Below are positions 56,682 to 64,000 of a DNA stretch of 64,000 bases, piece by piece. How positions within the stretch are numbered: position 1 is the first letter of the stretch; every line of letters begins with the position of its first letter. This DNA comes from Pseudoalteromonas aurantia 208 (GTDB lineage Bacteria; Pseudomonadota; Gammaproteobacteria; Enterobacterales; Alteromonadaceae), in assembly GCF_014858725.1 (NCBI RefSeq), contig NZ_AQGV01000012.1, positions 1,736,001-1,800,000 on the forward strand, given 5' to 3'. The translations under genes and the position numbers were made by a program. The notes under the pieces were generated by a model. That model was not told the origin of the DNA. It saw only the letters and a program-made list of their open reading frames with translations, and made no database searches.

Positions 56682-56748
56682 TATTATCAGAAAATAACCG
56701 TTTGTAAAGTAAAAGTGAAAAAAGTTTTGTAATTACTTATTCAATCTT

Positions 56749-56777
56749 GTGAAGGCCTGACATTATAAGACCTTCAC
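56749..56777 (-). terminator. hairpin after nagX
   Basis: Stem GTGAAGG / CCTTCAC with a 15-nt loop, just downstream of the nagX stop at 56789; the T-run is weak, so only moderate support. Confidence 0.5.
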
Positions 56778-56788
56778 AGAGCCTTGAT

Positions 56789-57916
56789 TTAAACGCTAAC
56801 GAAGATTTTTCGACGATACATCCAATGTAATACCAATAACTGCACGGCAAGCAATGCTAAAACCGTTAATAAAGGTTGCCATTCCTCTGACGCTCCCGTT
56901 ACTACGCCACCAAAAACACTGCGTGCGATGAACGCCCAATCAACAAGCGAAGATGCCAAATAAATAATAATCGAGTTCGCACCGATAATCACAAACGGAT
57001 ACGCAAAGCGTTGCCCATCAAATACATCGACTAGGACATAAAACCCTGCGAGTAATATTGCGCTCCAGCCAACTGTTACGAGCACAAAAGAGCTGGTCCA
57101 CAACTCTTTATTAACCGGGAAATAAATGTTCCAACCCCAGCCAAGTAATAAGGCGACTAAACCAAACCCGAGTAAACGAATAACACTATGCCATTGACCT
57201 ACGGTATGAGCTTGCGCAATTAGCCGTCCGGCAAATACCCCTGCAATCGCGTTAACGATAGCTGGCAGACTCGACAATACACCTTCAGGGTCTACAGCAC
57301 GATCTTGATAGCTAATCCCGGGTAGCAAGTGCTTATCAAACCATGCATTCCAACTTCCTACTGCCGATAAGTCACCCGCAACACCGCCGGGAACAGGGAT
57401 AAAACATAACAGTAACCAATAACCAATCAATATTCCTCCCCCGATACAACCCAACATGCGAAGGCTTGTATGCCAAACGAGTAACATGCAGAAAAACCAT
57501 GCGATTGCAATTCGGCCCAATACACTGGCATACCGTATTTCATCTAATGCGACGGGCATACCTGTACCCCATCCATGGTTATATAATATCCCCAGTGCAG
57601 ACAATAAAAATAGCCGCTTTAACGCTTTGTTGTAGTAACCTCTGCGTTCAGAAAAAGGCAAATGGTCAATACGTTTAGGAGACAATCCCATCGCTACCCC
57701 TGAGAGAAATATAAACAGAGGGAAAATCAGATCATAAAATGTAAACCCATGCCAAGCACTATGAAGCGTCTGCGCTTCAAATACTTTCCATCCTTGCCAA
57801 CCAGTTAGTACAAATAACGCTGCAAATATTGATTGTCCGCCTAAAATCCAGAACATATCCATGCCGCGCAGCGCATCCAACGAGGCCAACCGTTTTTTTT
57901 CGGTTTTTATTGTCAT
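56789..57916 (-). CDS. nagX: NagX-type inner-membrane protein (DUF5009, heparan N-acetyltransferase-like)
   Basis: A 375-residue protein with ten or more hydrophobic segments. The start KKRLASLDALRGMDMFWIL is the DUF5009 family signature shared with heparan-alpha-glucosaminide N-acetyltransferase. GFTFYDLIFPLFIFLSGVAM and ANSIIIYLASSLVDWAFIA are further family marks. NagX in relatives is linked to N-acetylglucosamine uptake, although its activity is unproved. It lies after nagA on the same strand, with a hairpin between (57938-57971). Confidence 0.88.
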   Translation of the reverse strand: MTIKTEKKRLASLDALRGMDMFWILGGQSIFAALFVLTGWQGWKVFEAQTLHSAWHGFTFYDLIFPLFIFLSGVAMGLSPKRIDHLPFSERRGYYNKALKRLFLLSALGILYNHGWGTGMPVALDEIRYASVLGRIAIAWFFCMLLVWHTSLRMLGCIGGGILIGYWLLLCFIPVPGGVAGDLSAVGSWNAWFDKHLLPGISYQDRAVDPEGVLSSLPAIVNAIAGVFAGRLIAQAHTVGQWHSVIRLLGFGLVALLLGWGWNIYFPVNKELWTSSFVLVTVGWSAILLAGFYVLVDVFDGQRFAYPFVIIGANSIIIYLASSLVDWAFIARSVFGGVVTGASEEWQPLLTVLALLAVQLLVLHWMYRRKIFVSV

Positions 57917-57937
57917 ATTTTTATATACCTTACAAAC

Positions 57938-57971
57938 AAAAAAGCCCCGCTATTACTTCAGCGGGGTTTTT
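57938..57971. terminator. hairpin within the nag operon, between nagA and nagX
   Basis: Stem CCCCGCT / AGCGGGG with a 7- to 8-nt loop, flanked by an A-run and a T-run (ending GGTTTTT). Located in the 66-bp gap between nagA and nagX; it may partly terminate and lower nagX expression. Confidence 0.7.
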
Positions 57972-57982
57972 CTCAGGGAGTG

Positions 57983-59107
57983 TTAAATCTGGCTTCCTGC
58001 AATAAATGTTGCTTTCGCAAATAACTGTTCATCTAGTACAACAAAATCAGCATCTGCACCTTCACGTAAATGTCCTTTACTTTTTAGGTTTAAATACTGC
58101 GCAGGATACAATGAAGCCATCCTTAGGGCTTCTGGAAGCGATACGTCTAAAGAATCAACCGTATTACGTACTGCACTTGCCATATCTAATACACTACCAG
58201 CGAGTTCTCCAGTCGTAGAGTTTAGCCTATCTCCGGTACGAATTACTTTTCTGCCATCAAAGAAGTCAAACTCCATATCATCGGTACCAACAGGTGGCAT
58301 TGCATCTGTGACTAGAAGTATCTTGCCTCTTTGTTTGGTACGAAGAGCCAGTTTTGCTGATGTGCTATGAACATGATGCCCATCAACAATAAGCCCACAC
58401 CATGAATTATCATCCCACAAGGCCGCTCCGACGACTCCTGGTTCTCTAGACGTAAAAGGTGACATCGCATTAAACAAATGCGTAAACCCATCAACACCAA
58501 CTTGCAATGCATTCATCGTCGTCTGAAAATCTGCATTTGAGTGCCCAACGCACACCTTCACACCTAAGCTAATTAATCGCTCTATATCTGCCAATGGTAC
58601 AGTTTCAGGTGCCAGAGTAACCATTTTCACACCTAAATCTTGACGAGCATAAATCTCAAATTCTAACTCAGAAATAGGTCTAATAAACTGCTCACTATGT
58701 GTTCCTTTTTTCGGATGAGATAAATGAGGGCCTTCAAAGTGAATGCCTAAAACTCCAGCCTGACAACTCTCAATTGCTTCTGCTATTGCTTGAGCAGCCT
58801 TGTCCATCACTTCGACTTTATCCGTGATTAAAGTGGGCATTAATGCCGTGGAACCGAACTTACCATGAGCAGCAACCATTCTACCTAAACACGCCGTCGT
58901 TTGTGCAGCATTAAAAAATGCACCACCACCACCATTCACTTGGACATCGATGAAGCCAGGTACAACCAAACCATCTAATTCAATAACATCCTGACTCGAT
59001 TCGTCAACCTGATAGCTTACTTTATTATGCTCCACTGCAAAAACGACATCTTTAAGAAAACCTTCACCGTCAAAGAGCTTGTTAGCACGGTACAATTGTC
59101 TACCCAT
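57983..59107 (-). CDS. nagA: N-acetylglucosamine-6-phosphate deacetylase
   Basis: A 374-residue amidohydrolase that removes acetate from GlcNAc-6-P. GLVVPGFIDVQVNGGGGAFF is the N-terminal family mark; metal ligands are suggested by GIHFEGPHLSHPKKG, VCVGHSNADFQTT, GFTHLFNAMSPFTSREPG, and the catalytic Asp in KILLVTDAMPPVG. It starts at the base next to the nagK stop. Confidence 0.95.
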   Translation of the reverse strand: MGRQLYRANKLFDGEGFLKDVVFAVEHNKVSYQVDESSQDVIELDGLVVPGFIDVQVNGGGGAFFNAAQTTACLGRMVAAHGKFGSTALMPTLITDKVEVMDKAAQAIAEAIESCQAGVLGIHFEGPHLSHPKKGTHSEQFIRPISELEFEIYARQDLGVKMVTLAPETVPLADIERLISLGVKVCVGHSNADFQTTMNALQVGVDGFTHLFNAMSPFTSREPGVVGAALWDDNSWCGLIVDGHHVHSTSAKLALRTKQRGKILLVTDAMPPVGTDDMEFDFFDGRKVIRTGDRLNSTTGELAGSVLDMASAVRNTVDSLDVSLPEALRMASLYPAQYLNLKSKGHLREGADADFVVLDEQLFAKATFIAGSQI

Positions 59108-60019
59108 TTATTTTACCTCACTTAATTGCTGCTCGACCGAGTGTATAGCAAAATATATTGCCCCCATCTCTGGTGGCTGTTTCGGTAATTCAACTCTATT
59201 AGCGATCTCTGGTGCTAGCCATTTATTCAGTGGCTCAGCAAGTCCCCCTATCATCGATAATCGGGGGGGATTATTTTCAAGCAAGCGCCGCGCTAGGTTA
59301 CTAACGTAATCTGCACCTTGCTTTACAATTGCGAGTGCAACAACATCATCTTGTTCTGCAGCTGTAAATACAAACCGCGCTAACTTAGCATAACTACTCG
59401 ACGGTTGACCGGCCATTTGTTCAGCAACGCCCATAGCCGTTGTCGTATTAAAATGCTGAGTTAACATTGAGGATAATAACGTTGTTTCACCTAACTTGTC
59501 TAAATCTAGTAATGCTGCTTTGACAGCCTCTAATCCCATCCACGCGCCACTGCCCATATCACCTTGTGCAAAGCCATGACCACCAAAGTTCACTGTTTGA
59601 CCATTGACAAGTGAAAAACCACAAGACCCTGTCCCTGTTATTATTACAGCGCCATCATCTCCCTCATGAGCACCTATACAAGCTGTATGCAGGTCTGTTG
59701 TTAAAAACATTTGCTGGAATGGATGATCCCATTGCATTATTTTGTCATACAAAGCGGGTAAATTTACACCAGCCAGACCTAAACCTGCATTTAACGAGTG
59801 AACCTGCTCTACATGTAAGCCTGCATCTTGTAATGCAAGTTGGGTAGAGACCATAATTGACTCTAGAGTACGTTCAAGACCGTGCAACGGGTTTGCGGGA
59901 CCTCCTAGCCCAGTGCCTAACACACCATGCTCTAAAGAATAGATAGTAGCGCGGCATTTTGTTCCTCCGCCATCTATACCTATATATAATTGGTCTTGTT
60001 GCACCTGTTTAGCCATCAT
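59108..60019 (-). CDS. nagK: N-acetylglucosamine kinase (BadF/BadG/BcrA family)
   Basis: A 303-residue ATP-dependent sugar kinase of the ASKHA superfamily in the BadF/BadG branch that includes GspK/NagK-type kinases. Phosphate 1 loop YIGIDGGGTKCRATIYS and GAVIITGTGSCGFSLVNG are clear; RLSMIGGLAEPLNKWL is the adenosine site. It phosphorylates GlcNAc (or GlcN) to start catabolism. The ATG at 60019 has GAGG 6 bp upstream. First gene of nagK-nagA-nagX. Confidence 0.92.
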   Translation of the reverse strand: MMAKQVQQDQLYIGIDGGGTKCRATIYSLEHGVLGTGLGGPANPLHGLERTLESIMVSTQLALQDAGLHVEQVHSLNAGLGLAGVNLPALYDKIMQWDHPFQQMFLTTDLHTACIGAHEGDDGAVIITGTGSCGFSLVNGQTVNFGGHGFAQGDMGSGAWMGLEAVKAALLDLDKLGETTLLSSMLTQHFNTTTAMGVAEQMAGQPSSSYAKLARFVFTAAEQDDVVALAIVKQGADYVSNLARRLLENNPPRLSMIGGLAEPLNKWLAPEIANRVELPKQPPEMGAIYFAIHSVEQQLSEVK

Positions 60020-60108
60020 GTTGCGACCTCTATAAAATGGGTTTTTGCTCAATTTTATTTATTTATTTACTGAGCGTTCAGTCATGTTGAATTAATGTTA
60101 CACACAAA

Positions 60109-60150
60109 ATGACAGCGTTGTCATTATATTTTTTTTAAAAATGCGTCACA
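60109..60150 (-). promoter_or_regulatory. nagK: nagK promoter with overlapping NagR-like operator
   Basis: On the minus strand TGTGAC (-35, 60145-60150), 16 bp, and TATAAT (-10, 60123-60128). The palindrome ATGACAGCGTTGTCAT (60109-60124) overlaps the -10 box, so NagR binding should block initiation. Confidence 0.75.
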
Positions 60151-60175
60151 TTGAAAAATTCTAATATTGCACAGA

Positions 60176-60191
60176 ATGACATTATTGTCAG
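60176..60191. promoter_or_regulatory. second NagR-like operator upstream of nagK
   Basis: ATGACATTATTGTCAG, a TGACA-N4-TGTCA palindrome 67 bp upstream of the first (centre to centre), so about six helical turns apart. Two dimers could bind and perhaps loop the DNA between. Confidence 0.65.
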
Positions 60192-60294
60192 GGAAAATTT
60201 ACCTAATTTATTGAAATAAGCCAAAGAAATGCCATTTTAACTAACTCGGAGTCGACAAGTAGTCTCAATGTTTTAAACCAAAATAACTATAAAA

Positions 60295-60319
60295 AAACCC
60301 AATCAAATTGATTGGGTTT
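60295..60319. terminator. terminator of the 2OG oxygenase gene
   Basis: Stem AAACCCAATCAA / TTGATTGGGTTT with almost no loop, 17 bp beyond the oxygenase stop on the minus strand and preceded by a long A-run that becomes a T-run in that direction. Confidence 0.85.
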
Positions 60320-60335
60320 CTAAGCTTAGATAAAA

Positions 60336-61178
60336 TTACTTCACGCCTAATTCTCTTAAGCGCTCTTGCAAATAGCTGTCGGCTGTATAACGTTCTGACA
60401 ATTTCACTTGAGGATGAGGGTGTAAAAACAACGGTAAAGAAATACGTGACTTTGATGACCCTTTACCTGTTGGATTTATCACACGATGAATCGTCGATGG
60501 AAAATACCCACCCGATGCCTCTTGCAACATATCTCCAATATTAATAATTAATGAGCCAAAATCACAAGGCACATCTAACCAGCCACCCTCTTTGGTTTGA
60601 ACCTGCAAACCCGGTTCATTAGACGCTGGTAACACTGTCAGTAAATTAATGTCACCATGCGCCGCGGCACGAATTGCACCTGGCTCTTCGTCACCTGTCA
60701 TTGGTGGATAGTGCAAGATTCTAAGTAATGTTTGCTCAGATTGCGCAATCATGTCTTTAAGATCAATTGAAAACTTTGCTCGAACATCTTCTGGGGCTTG
60801 CGCCTGTACCCAACTCAATAACTCAGCAGCAAACTCATTCGCTAACCTATAGTACTCGCGGATTTCAGCATCTAGTTGTGCAGGTACACGGCCCTTAGGG
60901 TAAACATGAAAATACTCTTTGATATCCTTTACGGTAAAACCTTTAGCAACTTCCGATACATCCGGTGGGAAATAGCCATCTTGGGTTGCTTTATTAAATA
61001 AATAATCGTGTTTTTCTTCAGAGTTGAAAAACACCTGCCAGTTTTCATAAATCGACTCAACTAATGACTGCGGAATTGGGTGGTTTTTTAATACACCAAA
61101 CCCTGTATTGCGTAGAGATTCGACAAATTGAGATGCTGCATCAGGAGCACGATAATCGACTGTTGGTAGTTGTTGCAT
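60336..61178 (-). CDS. 2-oxoglutarate/Fe(II)-dependent oxygenase, isopenicillin N synthase-like
   Basis: A 280-residue double-stranded beta-helix dioxygenase. Iron ligands are His174 and Asp176 in AAHGDINLLTVLP and His231 in STIHRVINP; Arg245 and Ser247 in KSRISLPLF bind 2-oxoglutarate. The N-terminal part has the DIOX_N form (NTGFGVLKNHPIPQSLVESI). The substrate is unknown. A single gene between the nag operon and a response-regulator gene. Confidence 0.9.
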   Translation of the reverse strand: MQQLPTVDYRAPDAASQFVESLRNTGFGVLKNHPIPQSLVESIYENWQVFFNSEEKHDYLFNKATQDGYFPPDVSEVAKGFTVKDIKEYFHVYPKGRVPAQLDAEIREYYRLANEFAAELLSWVQAQAPEDVRAKFSIDLKDMIAQSEQTLLRILHYPPMTGDEEPGAIRAAAHGDINLLTVLPASNEPGLQVQTKEGGWLDVPCDFGSLIINIGDMLQEASGGYFPSTIHRVINPTGKGSSKSRISLPLFLHPHPQVKLSERYTADSYLQERLRELGVK

Positions 61179-61340
61179 ATGGTTCCACCCAGATTGTTGC
61201 GTAATAAACCGGTCACTCTTGATAATACATTCAAGCGATCAATTTAAATAATCTATCATTGCTCGCGAGGATAGATAAATAAGCCAAATCAGATAAGGAC
61301 TTTTGTCCTCTTTACGCTCAGGTAATACAAGTAGTTTGAT

Positions 61341-62465
61341 TTAGCTCAAATTTACAATGGGTAACCGAATAACCCATTGCAGACCACGCTCCGTACTGGC
61401 TACGCTATATTCACCTTCTAATGCGCCACTGATAATATTAGCTGCCACAGGCGCACTCAATCCTACATGACCTAAATTGCCACGGCGAGATGTAACAAAA
61501 GGTTTGAGTAACTCATCAACAGTTACGTCAATAAGCCCAACACCATTATCGCAGTATTGAATCTCTAACAATTCATGAGCCACGGCAAACTTAATCTCTA
61601 TAGGTCCTTTTTTATCCACAAGGCCATGACAGATTGAGTCTTCTATAATGTTGCTCATCACTAACTGCACCAAATTGGCATCCAAAGACATAGGCATATT
61701 TTTGCTTTGAGAAGTCAATTTAAACTCAACGCCCGTATCATCAATACAATATTGTGAAACCAATTGCTCCATCACTTCCACAAAATCACACCGGCCAGGC
61801 TGTGCTGGCGACTCAGCTTTTGATATCGTTTTTAGTAAATTAACGAACTCAGCAACTCGGCCTAAGCTTCTCTCGCACAACTTAATGCTCTCACAAGACT
61901 GAATCAGTGAGTCAGAAAGCATGTTTTGTGATAATGTTTGTTGTTCGAATGCATCTACTAATTCACGTGTCAGAGCCAATAAATGGGAAACCGCAGTGAT
62001 CCCCGTCCCTAAAGGCGTATTGATTTCATGGGCGACGCCTATGACCATTTTGTTCAGTGCATCCGACAGCTGGCGTTTAACCTGCAACGCATTTACTTCA
62101 AGCAGTTTTATTTGAGTGTTTACCCGGGCATTAATTTCAGCCGGTCGAAAAGGCTTACTTATATAGTCGACACCGCCAACTTCTAATGCCTCAACAATAT
62201 TTTCGGTATCTGTATATGCACTGACAAATACAATTGGGATATGTGATGTGGCCTTATTTGACTTCAATATTCGGCATAAATCTACCCCACTCATTTTCGG
62301 CATTTTAATATCTGTGATAATTAAATCGGGGGTTTGATTATCAATTAATTGCAACGCCGTATGTCCGCTTGTCGCCGCTCTAATTCTAAAACGTGGACAT
62401 TTAAGAATAAGCTGCAACACCTGCAGGTTTTCTGCAATATCATCCACTATTAATATATCAAACAT
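61341..62465 (-). CDS. response-regulator/histidine-kinase hybrid
   Basis: A 374-residue cytosolic signalling protein. It begins with a receiver domain (ILIVDDIAENLQVLQLIL, phospho-Asp in PDLIITDIKMPKMSG, Lys in GVDYISKPFRP), followed by a coiled linker and kinase parts: H-box IGVAHEINTPLGTGITAVSH and an ATPase domain with SNIIEDSICHG (N-box) and YCDNGVGLIDV (G1-like). No DNA-binding domain. It is divergent from the sensor gene at 62608, 142 bp away; the pair is likely one pathway. Phosphorylation may pass to or from another receiver. Confidence 0.88.
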   Translation of the reverse strand: MFDILIVDDIAENLQVLQLILKCPRFRIRAATSGHTALQLIDNQTPDLIITDIKMPKMSGVDLCRILKSNKATSHIPIVFVSAYTDTENIVEALEVGGVDYISKPFRPAEINARVNTQIKLLEVNALQVKRQLSDALNKMVIGVAHEINTPLGTGITAVSHLLALTRELVDAFEQQTLSQNMLSDSLIQSCESIKLCERSLGRVAEFVNLLKTISKAESPAQPGRCDFVEVMEQLVSQYCIDDTGVEFKLTSQSKNMPMSLDANLVQLVMSNIIEDSICHGLVDKKGPIEIKFAVAHELLEIQYCDNGVGLIDVTVDELLKPFVTSRRGNLGHVGLSAPVAANIISGALEGEYSVASTERGLQWVIRLPIVNLS

Positions 62466-62607
62466 ACTATTTCCCTAAGTCTAATGAATAGAAGTATAGC
62501 CAAATACATTCTGATTGCTCAGTACATGCTATCTTTATCGTTTTCTTGTGAAAAATGTATTGCGGACTATGGTTTAGGTCAGGGCATTTAAAAAGTAAAG
62601 TTATTAA

Positions 62608-64000
62608 ATGAGAGCAAAGTTGTTAGTTAACTTATTGTTTTATTCAATGGGCTTTTTGTTGATACTGCTGCTCAGCACGATGCTATACTCTTTTCATATA
62701 TCAAAACAAGAAGTTCGTACCCTCAGCGCAATCAATACATTACAAAATTTAACCGGTGAACTGAAGTTAAGTTCTGATTTGCTGACAAGCTATGCGCGCA
62801 GTTATTCAGTAACAGGTGAACCTCAATGGCTTATTTTATTCAATCATGTTTTGGCCGTTCGAAATGGTTACTTTGCCCCCCCAAAAGATCCTATTAATTA
62901 CTGGGATAACTTAGCTAGAAGCTCTGTAAGACACCTCAGTAATTCTTTAGATGAAAAAAGCCACCCTTCCATTATTGAGCGTATGGCCAACACAGGTATT
63001 CAACAAGAAGAAATATATAACCTCACCATTGCACTTGAAACATCAGAACAATTAGTGAAACTCGAAGAGCAAGCATTTGCCCTTATTTCGTCTGACACTC
63101 ACAGCGGGAAAATTGCAGCGCAAAATATTGTGTTTGGCCAACCATATTTAAAAGAAAAAGCAAAAATCATGAATGCAATAGCCCATGCCAGTAATGTAAT
63201 AGGCATAAGAAAAAGCCTTCACAGAGACGCGTTAACTCAACAAACTAACCTCAATAAAATGCTTTTAATTGCCTGCTTTACACTCATATTCTTAATGTTT
63301 TTAATATCTTACATCATGCTCAGAGTTCGCTATTTCCTGCCGTTGAGGCAAATACATAAAGCCATTGCGGTGTCCGGTAACAAAAAAAGCTATGCCTTAC
63401 AACTCCCCCCTAATTTACCGGGTGAATTAGGCACGTTAGCCCGCGAATTTAATAGTACACTTAACCAGTTAAACCGTAAAATTCATGCTGCAAGTAGCAT
63501 CGAAAAATACAGCACGTCATTACGGGGAAAGAATCTATTTAATGATGTGGTTAAAGAGTCGCTTCAATTTGTTGCATTAGAATATCAAGCGCCAAGTTGT
63601 GGTATTTTCACCATTGAAGAAGACCGCTTTCAATTGTTCGACTTTACAGGAGCAAAACCTTGTTTTGACGAAGCATCTCCTTATATAAAAGCAACCGTAA
63701 AAACAAGTCAACGCCAACACTTATCCTCAACTGACCAGAACTTTATCATTATGCTCGAAGAGCAGCCGCTACAGTTAGCTGAAATTCATTTATTACCTCT
63801 GCTAGTTAGTGATCGCTGTATAGGCATTTTATACATTGGCTGTGTGTTCAAGTTAAGTGATGAGCAACTTGATGGACTAGATCAAATTAGTCGTGAGCTT
63901 GCTGTCTCGATGGAGATTAGCAGTCATAATTTAAAGCAACAAGAAATTAAAACTGCACTCTCACAACAGCTAGAGCTTACCCATCATATCGTTAATGCAA
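62608..64000 (+). CDS. membrane sensor with HAMP linker, 3' end outside the window
   Basis: The frame is open from the ATG at 62608 to the window end (464 codons so far). It has a first membrane segment (LLFYSMGFLLILLLSTMLYS), a periplasmic sensing domain of about 185 residues (ELKLSSDLLTSYARSYSVTG, and so on), a second segment (LIACFTLIFLMFLISYIML), a HAMP linker (RYFLPLRQIHKAIAVSGNKK to GELGTLAREFN) and then a GAF-like stretch (CGIFTIEEDRFQLFDFTGAK). A histidine kinase or a cyclase probably follows. It is divergent from the receiver-kinase gene and likely its partner. Confidence 0.85.
   Translation, partial: MRAKLLVNLLFYSMGFLLILLLSTMLYSFHISKQEVRTLSAINTLQNLTGELKLSSDLLTSYARSYSVTGEPQWLILFNHVLAVRNGYFAPPKDPINYWDNLARSSVRHLSNSLDEKSHPSIIERMANTGIQQEEIYNLTIALETSEQLVKLEEQAFALISSDTHSGKIAAQNIVFGQPYLKEKAKIMNAIAHASNVIGIRKSLHRDALTQQTNLNKMLLIACFTLIFLMFLISYIMLRVRYFLPLRQIHKAIAVSGNKKSYALQLPPNLPGELGTLAREFNSTLNQLNRKIHAASSIEKYSTSLRGKNLFNDVVKESLQFVALEYQAPSCGIFTIEEDRFQLFDFTGAKPCFDEASPYIKATVKTSQRQHLSSTDQNFIIMLEEQPLQLAEIHLLPLLVSDRCIGILYIGCVFKLSDEQLDGLDQISRELAVSMEISSHNLKQQEIKTALSQQLELTHHIVNA

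Overview
The window reads as chromosomal DNA of a marine gammaproteobacterium of the Alteromonadales, most likely Pseudoalteromonas or a close relative. The reasons are the gene content (tol-pal next to a tRNA-Lys array and nadA, a nag cluster with nagX and NagR-like operators, DUF3334, a YgjP-like protease, many secreted proteins), the AT-rich intergenic DNA, and the protein sequences themselves. The genus call is an inference; no 16S gene is present. I saw no phage, CRISPR array or intact insertion sequence.

Layout. 1-2220: the 3' part of a secreted Ig-like/PEBP-like/YHYH protein followed by a small exported protein. 2429-5134: a TonB-dependent receptor. 5235-5503: a 19-bp tandem repeat joined to a 195-bp MITE-like element that ends 1 bp before the stop codon of a LysE-type exporter. 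6422-9590: a kexin-like secreted protease, ppiB and a flavodoxin-fold quinone reductase. 10256-13661: two overlapping genes of unknown function, the second an exported protein with one haem c motif. 14017-16398: tRNA-Ser(GGA), nadA and ten identical tRNA-Lys(UUU) genes. 16551-21320: cpoB, pal, tolB, tolA, tolR, tolQ. 21838-22011: a probable small RNA. 22169-26251: ruvB, ruvA, ruvC, aspS. 26435-29464: small genes, including a double-glycine-leader peptide. 29580-31284: cmoA and cmoB. 31600-33999: purM, purN and a DUF3108 gene. 34110-45461: mixed accessory genes, with a second YHYH pair, a secreted prephenate-dehydratase-like protein, a TPR membrane protein and a NatAB-type ABC exporter with a hydrolase. 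45713-48355: topA. 48604-55610: a giant Ig-like lipoprotein, a glutamate/dicarboxylate symporter, metC and nudC. 55755-60019: nagB, nagX, nagA, nagK. 60336-64000: a 2-oxoglutarate oxygenase and a divergent pair of two-component signalling genes, the last one cut by the window edge.

How genes work together. NagK, NagA and NagB convert N-acetylglucosamine to fructose-6-phosphate, and NagX is probably a membrane accessory; three palindromes of the form TGACA-N4-TGTCA mark likely NagR operators before nagK and nagB. TolQRAB-Pal-CpoB form the envelope-constriction machine. RuvABC resolve Holliday junctions. CmoA and CmoB make the cmo5U tRNA modification. PurM and PurN sit behind a PurR-box-like site.

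The best leads for something new are the duplicated YHYH plus HupE-N-like cassette, the orphan RiPP-like peptide at 27354, the unknown two-gene unit with a haem c protein at 10256-13661, the small RNA at 21838, the secreted prephenate-dehydratase-like protein at 41057, and the structured nagB leader.
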